Origin: Sphingoaurantiacus capsulatus
GTDB taxonomy: Bacteria; Pseudomonadota; Alphaproteobacteria; Sphingomonadales; Sphingomonadaceae
Length of the DNA stretch: 64,000 nucleotides
Reading direction: 5' to 3'
Assembly: GCF_042648405.1 (NCBI RefSeq)
Contig: NZ_JBHRXV010000011.1
Location: 496,001 to 560,000, forward strand
The position numbers and the translations under genes were made by a program. Position 1 is the first letter of the stretch; each line of letters opens with the position of its first letter. Below are positions 17,907-25,904 of the stretch, one piece after another. The notes below the pieces were generated by a model that was given only the letters and a program-made list of their open reading frames with translations, had not been told where the DNA came from and made no database searches.

Positions 17907-18262
17907 CGCACCAACTGCCCGCCGTCAATCAAGCGATAAAAGCAGGTCGTCTCGCCGGTATGACAGGCCGGGCCCGCCGGGCGGACCTTCAGCCATACCG
18001 CGTCCTGATCGCAGTCGATGCGAGCCTCCACCACCTGCTGCACGTTCCCCGAGGTTGCGCCCTTGTGCCACACCTCCTGCCGGGATCGAGACCAGTAATG
18101 GGCCTCCCCCGTCGCGAGCGTCCGCGCCAACGCCTCGGCGTTCATGTGCGCCACCATCAGCAACTCGCCGGTGGCGGCATCGGTTGCAACCGCCTGGACG
18201 AGCCCGCGCTCGTCGTAGCGCGGCATGAGTTTCAAAGTGGTTTCCAGCTCGGCGTGGCTCAT
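17903..18262 (-). CDS. hisI: phosphoribosyl-AMP cyclohydrolase
   Basis: HisI opens the adenine ring of phosphoribosyl-AMP in histidine biosynthesis. The 119-residue single-function protein has HYWSRSRQEVWHKGATSGN, the metal-site DCDQDAVWL and the zinc-binding CHTGETTCFYR. The start MSHAELETTLKLMPRYDERGL at 18262 is preferred over an upstream ATG (18310) that would add 16 residues without family support. It is not fused to HisE, which is usual in alphaproteobacteria. Divergent from purF, with about 100 bases between the two starts. Confidence 0.93.
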   Translation of the reverse strand: MSHAELETTLKLMPRYDERGLVQAVATDAATGELLMVAHMNAEALARTLATGEAHYWSRSRQEVWHKGATSGNVQQVVEARIDCDQDAVWLKVRPAGPACHTGETTCFYRLIDGGQLVR

Positions 18263-18366
18263 GGTTTTTCCGATGGCCCGTTTCACATTGATGACGCAAG
18301 GGGGCGACAAAGCGCACCCCGCCTCCTATATGCCCCGCGACGGCTGGCCAAGGACTCGGAGTCATC

Positions 18367-19836
18367 GTGGACAACATGCTTACGACGCATCCGTTCGACG
18401 ACGATAAGCTTCGGGAGGAGTGCGGCGTTTTCGGCGTGTATGGCGCCGAGGGAGCCGCCGCGATGACCGCGCTTGGGCTGCACGCGCTGCAGCACCGCGG
18501 CCAGGAAGCCGCCGGCATCACCACCTTCGACGGCAAGACCTTCCACAGCCACCGCGCCGAAGGCCATGTCGCCGGCAATTTCGACAGCGAGCATGTCATC
18601 GCCCGCCTGCCCGGCACCGTCGCCGCCGGCCATGTCCGCTATTCGACGACCGGCGACACCGCGCTGCGGAACGTCCAGCCGCTGTTCGCCGAGCTGGTGT
18701 CGGGCGGCTTCGCCGTCGCGCACAACGGCAATATCTCGAACGCGACCAAACTCCGCCGCGAGCTGGTGCGCCGCGGCTCGATCTTCCAGTCGACCAGCGA
18801 CACCGAGACGATCATCCATCTCGTCGCGACCAGCACGTACCGGACGCTGCTCGACCGCTTCATCGACGCGCTGAAGCAGCTCGAGGGCGCCTACAGCCTG
18901 ATCTGCCTGACCCCCGAGGGCATGCTCGCCTGCCGCGATCCGCTCGGCATCCGGCCGCTGGTGCTCGGCCGCCTCAACGACGCCTATATCCTCGCCTCGG
19001 AGACGGTGGCGCTCGACGTGGTCGGCGCGACCTTCCTGCGCTCGATCGAGCCGGGCGAGCTGGTGGTGATCAACGAGCGCGGCCTGCGCTCGCTACGGCC
19101 CTTCGAGTCGTTCCGCCCGCGCCCGTGCATCTTCGAACATGTCTATTTCTCGCGGCCCGATTCGATCGTCGACGGCTCGAGCGTCTACCAGGTGCGCAAG
19201 CGCATTGGGCAGCAGCTCGCCATCGAAAGCCCGATCGACGCCGACATCGTCGTCCCCGTCCCCGATTCGGGCACGCCGGCGGCGATCGGCTATGCGCAGC
19301 AATCGGGTATTCCGTTCGAACTGGGCATCATCCGCAGCCACTATGTCGGCCGCACCTTCATCCAGCCGGGCGACCAGATCCGCAACCTCGGCGTCAAGCT
19401 GAAGCACAACGCCAACCGCGCGCTGATCGACGGCAAGCGCATCGTGCTGATCGACGATTCGATCGTGCGCGGCACTACCTCGATCAAGATCATGCAGATG
19501 CTGCGCGATGCCGGCGCCGCCGAAGTGCACATGCGCATCGCCTCGCCGCCGACCCGCCACAGCTGCTTCTACGGCGTCGACACGCCCGAGCGCGCCAAGC
19601 TGCTGGCGGCGCAGATGGACGTCGAGCGGATGCGCGAGTTCATCAAGGTCGACAGCCTCGCCTTCCTTTCCATCGACGGCCTCTACAAGGCGCTCGGCGA
19701 GGAAGGCCGCGACGACGCGGCGCCGCAGCATTGCGACGCCTGCTTCACGGGCGACTATCCGACCCGCCTGACCGACCAGGAAGAGATCGAACAGCCCGAC
19801 CAGCTGTCGATGCTCGGCGAGCGGCGCGCGATCTGA
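18367..19836 (+). CDS. purF: amidophosphoribosyltransferase
   Basis: PurF transfers glutamine-derived ammonia to PRPP, the first step of purine synthesis. The 489-residue protein has a short propeptide before the nucleophile cysteine (EECGVFGVYG, Cys 19 if translation starts at the GTG at 18367), the glutaminase domain (HNGNISNATKLRREL), and the PRPP loop VLIDDSIVRGTT. Cysteines in PRPCIFEH, HSCFYGVD and HCDACFTGDYP fit the Fe4S4-bearing Bacillus-type enzyme. An ATG at 18376 is an alternative start. The SDR gene follows within two bases. Confidence 0.96.
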   Translation: MDNMLTTHPFDDDKLREECGVFGVYGAEGAAAMTALGLHALQHRGQEAAGITTFDGKTFHSHRAEGHVAGNFDSEHVIARLPGTVAAGHVRYSTTGDTALRNVQPLFAELVSGGFAVAHNGNISNATKLRRELVRRGSIFQSTSDTETIIHLVATSTYRTLLDRFIDALKQLEGAYSLICLTPEGMLACRDPLGIRPLVLGRLNDAYILASETVALDVVGATFLRSIEPGELVVINERGLRSLRPFESFRPRPCIFEHVYFSRPDSIVDGSSVYQVRKRIGQQLAIESPIDADIVVPVPDSGTPAAIGYAQQSGIPFELGIIRSHYVGRTFIQPGDQIRNLGVKLKHNANRALIDGKRIVLIDDSIVRGTTSIKIMQMLRDAGAAEVHMRIASPPTRHSCFYGVDTPERAKLLAAQMDVERMREFIKVDSLAFLSIDGLYKALGEEGRDDAAPQHCDACFTGDYPTRLTDQEEIEQPDQLSMLGERRAI

Positions 19837-19838
19837 CC

Positions 19839-20555
19839 ATGACGAAGACGCTTGAGGGAAAGCTGGTCCTGGTGACCGGCGCCAGCCGCGGTATCGGCGC
19901 CGCCACCGCGCTCGCGCTCGGCGCCGCCGGCGCGCATGTCCTGCTCACCGCCCGTACCGAGGGCGGGCTCGAGGAGGTTGAGACCAAAATCCACGACGCC
20001 GGCGGCAATGCGACCATCGCGCCGCTCGACCTTGCCGACAGCGACGGCATCGACCGGCTGGCGCAGGCGATCGGCGGCCGCTGGGGCCGGCTCGACGCGC
20101 TGCTGCTCAATGCCGCGATGCTCGGCGACCTGATGCCGGTGCCGCATGTGCCGGTGGCGAAGTTCGACCAGATCATGGCGCTCAACGTCGGCGCACCGTT
20201 CCGGCTGATCCGCGCATTCGATCCGCTGCTGCGCGCCGCCGACAATGGCCGCGTCGTGGCGCTGACCTCCAGCCTCGCCACCGCACCGCGCGCCTATTGG
20301 GGCCCCTACGCCGCGTCGAAGGCGGCGCTTGAAGCGCTGGTCGATACCTATGGCGAGGAAGTGCGCAACACCAGCCGCGTCCGCGCCGCGATCGTCGATC
20401 CCGGCCGCACCCGTACCAAGATGCGCGCGCAGGCCTATCCGGGCGAGGATCCGCAGACGGTGAAGCCGCCCGAAGAGGTCGCCGAGGCGATCGTGAAGCT
20501 GCTCGTCGAGGATTTCGAGCCCGGCGCACGGCTGAAGCTGGGTAAGGCGGCTTAA
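19839..20555 (+). CDS. short-chain dehydrogenase/reductase
   Basis: The 238-residue protein is a classical SDR. It has the cofactor motif VTGASRGIGAATALALG (about 13-29), LLLNAAM in place of NNAG, and the catalytic Ser/Tyr/Lys set in LTSSLATAPRAYWGPYAASKAALEAL. Substrate unknown. The start at 19839 is two bases after the purF stop, so the pair is likely one transcript. Such a purF-SDR pairing is common in sphingomonads by general impression; no functional link to purines is evident. Confidence 0.9.
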   Translation: MTKTLEGKLVLVTGASRGIGAATALALGAAGAHVLLTARTEGGLEEVETKIHDAGGNATIAPLDLADSDGIDRLAQAIGGRWGRLDALLLNAAMLGDLMPVPHVPVAKFDQIMALNVGAPFRLIRAFDPLLRAADNGRVVALTSSLATAPRAYWGPYAASKAALEALVDTYGEEVRNTSRVRAAIVDPGRTRTKMRAQAYPGEDPQTVKPPEEVAEAIVKLLVEDFEPGARLKLGKAA

Positions 20556-20574
20556 CTCTTCCGCACCCCAACGT

Positions 20575-20644
20575 CCGTCATTCCGGCGAAGGCCGGAATC
20601 CATATGGTCCGCGAGATGGATCCCGGCCTTCGCCGGGATGACGG
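20575..20644 (+). repeat. approximately 70-bp palindromic repeat (REP-like)
   Basis: Two inverted arms, CCGTCATTCCGGCGAAGGCC at the left and its near complement ending at 20644, surround a short centre. The same design recurs at 56663-56732. It lies between convergent genes and may act as a terminator for both. Confidence 0.75.
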
Positions 20645-20657
20645 AATTATGTGGTGG

Positions 20658-21191
20658 TTAAGCCGCCCGGTTCGCGCGGCGGAACTTGTCGAGCTTCTTC
20701 AGCAGCATGTCGCGCTTCAGCTTCGACAGATGGTCGATGAACAAAATGCCTTCGAGGTGGTCCATCTCGTGCTGGAGGCAGGTCGCCATCAACCCGTCGA
20801 GTTCTTCCTCGTGCGGCTTGCCGTCATAGTCGAGCCACGTCACCCGCACGCGATCGGGCCGGTCGACCTCGGCGTACATCTCGGGAACCGACAGGCAGCC
20901 CTCGTTGTAGACCGACGCGTCCTCCGACTCCCAGATGATCTCGGGATTGACGAAGAAGCGCGGGTTCTTGATCGGCTTGCCCTCCGTGTCTTCCTCTTCC
21001 TGAAGGTCGATGACCAGCACGCGCTTCGGCACGCCGACCTGGATGGCGGCGAGGCCGATGCCGGGGGCGTCGTACATCGTCTCCAGCATGTCATCCATCA
21101 GGCGGCGCAGATCGTCGTCGACCGCCGCCACAGGAGTGGAGATGGTGCGCAGCCGCGCGTCGGGCGTCTCGATGATGGGCAGGATGGCCAT
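20658..21191 (-). CDS. def: peptide deformylase
   Basis: Removes the N-formyl group from nascent proteins. The 177-residue metalloenzyme has all three motifs: GIGLAAIQVGV (about 45-55), EGCLSVPE with the metal cysteine, and QHEMDHLEGILF with the HExxH. The product removes the formyl groups that the nearby fmt product adds on initiator tRNA. Start at 21191 (MAILPIIETPDARLR) is typical for the family. The recR gene is 63 bases upstream on the same strand. Confidence 0.97.
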   Translation of the reverse strand: MAILPIIETPDARLRTISTPVAAVDDDLRRLMDDMLETMYDAPGIGLAAIQVGVPKRVLVIDLQEEEDTEGKPIKNPRFFVNPEIIWESEDASVYNEGCLSVPEMYAEVDRPDRVRVTWLDYDGKPHEEELDGLMATCLQHEMDHLEGILFIDHLSKLKRDMLLKKLDKFRRANRAA

Positions 21192-21254
21192 GGCGCTCAG
21201 CTAAGTATGGCGGGGTTCCGCGTCAAGCGCGCCCGCCGTCGCAGGCGGCCTCGA

Positions 21255-21851
21255 TCAGGAGACCGGACGCCGCGCCTTCAGCGCCTGCGCCAGCGTCCCC
21301 TCGTCGAGATAGTCGAGCTCGCCGCCCACCGGCACGCCATGCGCAAGCTGGGTGATGCGGATCGGCAGCTTCTCCAGCCGGTCGGCGACATAGTGCATCG
21401 TCGTCTGGCCCTCGAGGGTGGCGTTCATCGCCAGCACCACCTCCTCGACGCCCCCGGCGGCGATGCGCGTGACTAGCCCCTCGATGTTGAGGTCTTCCGG
21501 CCGCACGCCATCCAGCGCCGACAGCCGCCCGCCGAGCACATGATAGCGGCCCGGAAACAGCCGCGCCCGGTCGAGCGCCCACAGGTCGGCGACCTCCTCG
21601 ACGACGCACAGCTGCGACACGTCGCGGCGGCTGTCGGTGCAGATACCGCAGGGGTTGCGGGTGTCGACGTTGCCGCAAGTGTCGCAGGTCGACATGTTCG
21701 CCTCGACCGCCTGCAGCGCGCGGACCAGCGGCGCCAGCGCCGTCTCGCGCCGCTTCAGCAGGTGCAGCACCGCGCGCCGCGCCGATCGCGGCCCAAGCCC
21801 CGGCAGCCGCGCGAGGGCCTGGGTCAGCGCGTCGATTTCAGGTGAAGCCAT
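21255..21851 (-). CDS. recR: recombination protein RecR
   Basis: RecR works with RecO and RecF to load RecA at gaps. The 198-residue protein has the N-terminal helix-hairpin-helix (LARLPGLGPRSARRAVLHLL), the four-cysteine zinc finger CDTCGNVDTRNPCGIC (about 57-72) and a Toprim domain (LCVVEEVADLWALDRARLFPGRYHVLGG). Ends with the usual LDYLDEGTLAQALKARRP. DnaX and the YbaB homologue, frequent partners, are not adjacent. It is transcribed away from fmt. Confidence 0.97.
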   Translation of the reverse strand: MASPEIDALTQALARLPGLGPRSARRAVLHLLKRRETALAPLVRALQAVEANMSTCDTCGNVDTRNPCGICTDSRRDVSQLCVVEEVADLWALDRARLFPGRYHVLGGRLSALDGVRPEDLNIEGLVTRIAAGGVEEVVLAMNATLEGQTTMHYVADRLEKLPIRITQLAHGVPVGGELDYLDEGTLAQALKARRPVS

Positions 21852-21956
21852 GTCTCAGGAAACTCTCACGAACATATTGTCGGATATGGAAATTCTCAGA
21901 TAGGCGTGTGCGGCCGGGTTGCAATGGGGTCGCGCCCGCGATAGCCGCATCCTGTC

Positions 21957-22856
21957 ATGCGCATCGCCTATATGGGAACCCCCGATTTCGCCGTGCCGGC
22001 GCTCGATGCGCTGGTTGCCGCCGGCCATGACGTGGTCGCGGTCTACACGCAGCCGCCGCGCCCCGCCAACCGCGGCAAGGCGCTGACCCCCTCGCCTGTC
22101 CAGCGCCGCGCCGAGGCACTGGGGGTCGAGGTGCGCTCGCCGGTCAATTTCAAAGACGAGGCCGACCGCGCCGCCTTCGCCGCGCTCGACCTCGATCTCG
22201 CGGTGGTCGCCGCCTACGGCCTGATCCTGCCGCAGGCAATCCTCGACGCGCCGCGCCGGGGCTGCCTCAACATCCACGCCTCGCTGCTGCCGCGCTGGCG
22301 GGGCGCGGCGCCGATCCAGCGCGCGATCCTCGCCGGCGATGCCGAGACCGGCGTCACCATCATGCAGATGGAGCGCGGGCTCGATACCGGGCCGATGCTG
22401 CTGAAGGGCGTGACGCCCGTCGCCGGCAAGACCGCCGGCGAACTAACCGCCGAGCTGGCGACGATGGGCGCGCAGCTCGTGATCGAGACGCTGGCGGACA
22501 TGCCCGCCGCCGAGGCTCAGCCCGAAGAGGGCGTCACCTACGCCTCGAAGATCGACAAGGCGGAGGCGAAACTCGATTTCACCCAGCCCGCCGACGCGGT
22601 CGAGCGGGCGGTGCGCGCCTTCAATCCCGCGCCGGGCGGCTGGTGCCTGATCGACAGCGAGCGCGTGAAGTTTCTGGCGGCAGACGTGGTCGACGGCAGC
22701 GGCACCCCTGGTACGACGCTTGACGACACGCTGACCATCGCCTGCGGCGACGGCGCGCTGCGCCCCGCCCTGCTCCAGCGCCCCGGCAAACCGGCGATGG
22801 CCGCCGCCGACGCCTTGCGCGGCTGGCGGGTGCCGGTGGGCAGCCGCATCGAATGA
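21957..22856 (+). CDS. fmt: methionyl-tRNA formyltransferase
   Basis: Formylates Met-tRNAfMet using 10-formyl-tetrahydrofolate. The 299-residue protein shows MRIAYMGTPDFAVPALDAL, the catalytic N/H motif NIHASLLPRWRGAAPIQRA, GVTIMQMERGLDTGPML, and a C-terminal oligonucleotide-binding-like domain from about residue 205. It overlaps truA by four bases (ATGA). The 105-base gap to recR should carry promoters for both directions, but I could not pick convincing boxes. Confidence 0.97.
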   Translation: MRIAYMGTPDFAVPALDALVAAGHDVVAVYTQPPRPANRGKALTPSPVQRRAEALGVEVRSPVNFKDEADRAAFAALDLDLAVVAAYGLILPQAILDAPRRGCLNIHASLLPRWRGAAPIQRAILAGDAETGVTIMQMERGLDTGPMLLKGVTPVAGKTAGELTAELATMGAQLVIETLADMPAAEAQPEEGVTYASKIDKAEAKLDFTQPADAVERAVRAFNPAPGGWCLIDSERVKFLAADVVDGSGTPGTTLDDTLTIACGDGALRPALLQRPGKPAMAAADALRGWRVPVGSRIE

Positions 22857-23605
22857 CCCGTTTCCGCCTGCTCGTCGAATATGACGGCCGCCCGTTCATG
22901 GGCTGGCAGCGGCAGGACCACGGCCCGAGCGTGCAGGCGGCGATCGAGGACGCCATCGCCACCGTGACCGGCGCGCCCGCCGTGCTGCACGCAGCGGGAC
23001 GCACCGACGCCGGCGTTCATGCCGTCGGTCAGGTCGCTCATGTCGATATCGAGCGCCCGATTACGCCCTTCCGGCTGATGGAGGCGATCAACGCCCGCGT
23101 CCGCCCCGCGCCGGTGGCGATCCTCGCCTGCGAGGAAGCGCCCGACTTCCATGCCCGCTTCGACTGCCTCGGCCGCCGCTACCGCTACCGCATCGTCAAC
23201 CGCCGCCCGCCGCTGACCGTCGACCTCGGCCTCGCCTGGCGGGTCTCCACCCCGCTCGATGCCGGCGCGATGCACGAAGCGGCGCAGCAGCTGCTCGGCC
23301 AGCATGATTTCACCACCTTCCGCGCCGCCTATTGCCAGGCGAAGAGCCCGGTGAAGACGCTCGATCGGCTCGATGTCGAGCGGATCGGCGACGAGGTGCA
23401 TATCCACGCCGCGGCGCGCTCGTTCCTGCACCATCAGGTCCGATCGATGGTCGGCTGCCTGAAGCTGGTCGGCGAGGGCAAATGGAGCGCCGCCGACCTG
23501 AAAGCCGCACTCGACGCCGCCGATCGCGCCGAGCTGGGCATCAACGCCCCGCCCGACGGACTCACCTTCATGGAAGCGTGCTACCCACCCGCCGCTGTCG
23601 GCTGA
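22853..23605 (+). CDS. truA: tRNA pseudouridine synthase A
   Basis: Makes pseudouridine 38-40 in the tRNA anticodon arm. The 250-residue protein has FRLLVEYDGRPFMGWQRQ at the start, the catalytic aspartate motif GRTDAGVHAVGQVAH (about 50-64), and LHHQVRSMVGCLKLVGEGKW in the C-terminal half. Start codon overlaps the fmt stop. Confidence 0.97.
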   Translation: MTRFRLLVEYDGRPFMGWQRQDHGPSVQAAIEDAIATVTGAPAVLHAAGRTDAGVHAVGQVAHVDIERPITPFRLMEAINARVRPAPVAILACEEAPDFHARFDCLGRRYRYRIVNRRPPLTVDLGLAWRVSTPLDAGAMHEAAQQLLGQHDFTTFRAAYCQAKSPVKTLDRLDVERIGDEVHIHAAARSFLHHQVRSMVGCLKLVGEGKWSAADLKAALDAADRAELGINAPPDGLTFMEACYPPAAVG

Positions 23606-23678
23606 TTTTACAAAAGCGTCACCTTCGCCCCGCGCCAGCCGCTGCCTGCCCCCTGTAAAAACACTATTCCGCCGCTTC

Positions 23679-23694
23679 TGGCACGAACGTTGCT
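23679..23694 (+). promoter_or_regulatory. sigma-54 (-24/-12) promoter of a small membrane-protein gene
   Basis: TGGCACG-N4-TTGCT is an exact match to the RpoN consensus, with GG and GC at the required spacing. Transcription would begin near 23705, about 20 bases before the ATG at 23726. Inverted TTTTACA (23606-23612) and TGTAAAA (23654-23660) upstream could be activator sites. Confidence 0.75.
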
Positions 23695-23725
23695 AGATTC
23701 GCACGGTCAGGGGGATTTGCGTTTC

Positions 23726-23986
23726 ATGATGAGCAAGCGGGCCAGCGGGCCTCGACCAGTCGCGTCCAGCGGCTCGATCATCATCTGGCTGGCGGGCCTC
23801 GTCTTCGGGGTCAGCGCCGGCCTGTTGATGGTCTATCACTTCCTGATGGCGAACAACGTCGCTTCCACCCTGCCGATCGACAGCAAGCCCGGCGTGCTGA
23901 GCAGTTCGTCCGCCGCCGAAGCCAAGACCGTCAACGCCGCGCATACCGCCGCGATGAAGGAAGCGCTGAAGACCGAGACCAACTAA
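23726..23986 (+). CDS. small single-pass membrane protein of unknown function
   Basis: The 86-residue product has a short basic N-terminus (MMSKRASGPRPVASSG), one transmembrane helix (about residues 18-42, IIIWLAGLVFGVSAGLLMVY) and a polar, Ser/Ala-rich tail of about 45 residues ending KEALKTETN, probably periplasmic. I recognise no family. The start at 23726 is chosen because AGGGGGA lies about ten bases upstream; an in-frame GTG or ATG further upstream is not needed. A consensus sigma-54 promoter sits directly upstream, and the gene meets the end of the exosortase locus three bases away. Confidence 0.7.
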   Translation: MMSKRASGPRPVASSGSIIIWLAGLVFGVSAGLLMVYHFLMANNVASTLPIDSKPGVLSSSSAAEAKTVNAAHTAAMKEALKTETN

Positions 23987-23989
23987 GGT

Positions 23990-25903
23990 CTAGGCTGCGG
24001 CCTTCACCGGCAGGTCGATGAGCTTGCCGAGCGATTGATCGAGCATCAGCATCTGCCACAGCAGGCGGCCATGTTCGGCGCGGCCCGCCCGATGGTCGTC
24101 GACCGCTTTCTTCAGGAACGCCGGATCAAACCAGCCGGTCTCGACTGCGGCCGATCGAGTCGCGAGCGCCTCGGCGCGTTCGGCCAGCGGCCCGCGGAAC
24201 CAGTCGCTGATCGGCACGACGAAGCCCATCTTGGGGCGGTAGAGCAGCTTCTTCGGCACGTAGCGCTCCATGGCCTTCTTCATCAGCCATTTGCTCTCGC
24301 CGCCGCGAATGCGCATCTCGGGCGGCAGGCCCGCGGCCCAGGCGACCAGCTCATGGTCGAGCAGCGGCTCGCGCGCCTCGAGGCTGACCGCCATGCTGGC
24401 GCGGTCCATCTTGGTCAGGATGTCGCCGGGCAGCCAATGCTGGATGTCGGCATATTGCGCCTGCCCGAGCGCATCGTCGGCGGGCGCGTTCTTCATCGTG
24501 TCGACGTAGAGGCTGCCCGCCCAATGGCCCTGCAGCTCGCGGCGGAACGACGGGCTGAACAGATGCTGGCGCAGACGATCTGGCAGCACCGCGATGCTGT
24601 TGAAATAGGCTTCCTCGGTCGAGCGGCCGAGCGCCTCGAAGGTCGACTTGGCGCGGAACATTCGCGGCGCCCAGTCCATCTTCGGGAAGGCGCGGCCCAA
24701 CGGCCCGAAGACGCTCTGCCGGAAGCCGAGCGGCAGCAGCCCCCTCACCTTCTCCTCGTTGGCGTGCAGGCGGTAGCGGCGGTAGCCGGCGAACGCCTCG
24801 TCGGCGCCGTCGCCCGACAGCGCCACGGTGACATTCTCGCGCGCCAGGGCGCAGACTCGGTAGGTCGGCAGCGCCGAGGCATCGGCGAAGGGCTCGTCGA
24901 ACGCCTGCGCCAGCCGCTCGACGAGGCCGAAGTCGTTCGGGTCGACGATGCGGCTGCGGTGGTTGGTGGCGTAGCGCCGCGCGATCTCGGCGGCGTATTC
25001 GGTCTCGTCGTAGCCCGCCACGTCGAAACCGATCGAGCAGGTGTTGACCGGCGTGTCGCTCAGCTCCGCCATCAGCGCGACGACCGCCGAGGAGTCGACC
25101 CCGCCCGACAGGAAGGCGCCCAAGGGCACGTCGGCGATCATGCGAAGCTTCACCGCCTCGCGCATCCGCTCGGTCAGCTCGGCGGCGAGATCGTCGGGGT
25201 TGCCGCGATGGCGGGTGGTGAAGTCGACATCCCAGTAGCGGACGGGCGCCGGCACCGGCTTGCCCTGCCGCAGAGTCAGCGTATGCCCCGCCTGCAGCTT
25301 CTTGACACCGGCCAGCGCGCATTTCGGGTCGGGAATGTAGCCGTAGGCGAAATAATCCTCGATCGCCGTCGGATCGAGCTCCCGCGCCAGCTTCGGGTGC
25401 GGAAGCAGCGCCTTCAGCTCCGACCCGAAGATCACCTCGCCGCCGGGCAGCTCGGCATAGTGGAGCGGCTTCACCCCCAGCCGGTCGCGAGCGAGGAACA
25501 GCGTGCGGGTGCGCGCATCGTGGATCGCGAAGGCGAACATGCCGCGCAGCCGGTGAACACAGGCCTCGCCGCCTTCCAGCCAGGCGTGGAGGATGACCTC
25601 GGTATCGCTGCTGGTGCGGAAGCGGTGGCCGGCGGCCTCGAGATCGCGGCGGATCTCCTGGAAATTATAGATTTCGCCGTTGAAGACGATGGTCACCTGT
25701 CCATCGGGCGTGGCCATCGGCTGCGCGCCGGACACGAGGTCGATGATCGCGAGGCGGCGATGGCCCAGCCCCACCCCCTCGCCGCGCCAGATATCGGCGC
25801 CGTCGGGGCCGCGATGCGCCACCGCGTCAGTCATCGCGCGCAACAGCCGCTCGTCGATCGGGCGCTGTTCGCGTGTATCGAAATAGCCGGCGATCCCGCA
25901 CAT
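23990..25903 (-). CDS. XrtA/PEP-CTERM system amidotransferase (asparagine synthase-like)
   Basis: The 637-residue protein has a class II glutaminase domain beginning MCGIAGYFDTREQRP (nucleophile Cys 2), then AHRGPDGADIW and VFNGEIYNFQEIR, and a C-terminal asparagine synthetase domain with the PP-loop LSGGVDSSAVVALM and ALSGDGADEAFAGYRRY. By position it belongs to the subfamily found in exosortase A loci, where it probably amidates a sugar or other precursor of the exopolysaccharide. It is the last gene of the long minus-strand run, one base behind the exosortase gene. Confidence 0.93.
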   Translation of the reverse strand: MCGIAGYFDTREQRPIDERLLRAMTDAVAHRGPDGADIWRGEGVGLGHRRLAIIDLVSGAQPMATPDGQVTIVFNGEIYNFQEIRRDLEAAGHRFRTSSDTEVILHAWLEGGEACVHRLRGMFAFAIHDARTRTLFLARDRLGVKPLHYAELPGGEVIFGSELKALLPHPKLARELDPTAIEDYFAYGYIPDPKCALAGVKKLQAGHTLTLRQGKPVPAPVRYWDVDFTTRHRGNPDDLAAELTERMREAVKLRMIADVPLGAFLSGGVDSSAVVALMAELSDTPVNTCSIGFDVAGYDETEYAAEIARRYATNHRSRIVDPNDFGLVERLAQAFDEPFADASALPTYRVCALARENVTVALSGDGADEAFAGYRRYRLHANEEKVRGLLPLGFRQSVFGPLGRAFPKMDWAPRMFRAKSTFEALGRSTEEAYFNSIAVLPDRLRQHLFSPSFRRELQGHWAGSLYVDTMKNAPADDALGQAQYADIQHWLPGDILTKMDRASMAVSLEAREPLLDHELVAWAAGLPPEMRIRGGESKWLMKKAMERYVPKKLLYRPKMGFVVPISDWFRGPLAERAEALATRSAAVETGWFDPAFLKKAVDDHRAGRAEHGRLLWQMLMLDQSLGKLIDLPVKAAA

Positions 25904-25904
25904 G

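Noticed and set aside
23726..23986. The small membrane protein as a PEP-CTERM substrate of the nearby exosortase
   Set aside because: Its membrane helix is N-terminal and the C-terminus is polar without a PEP motif or basic tail.
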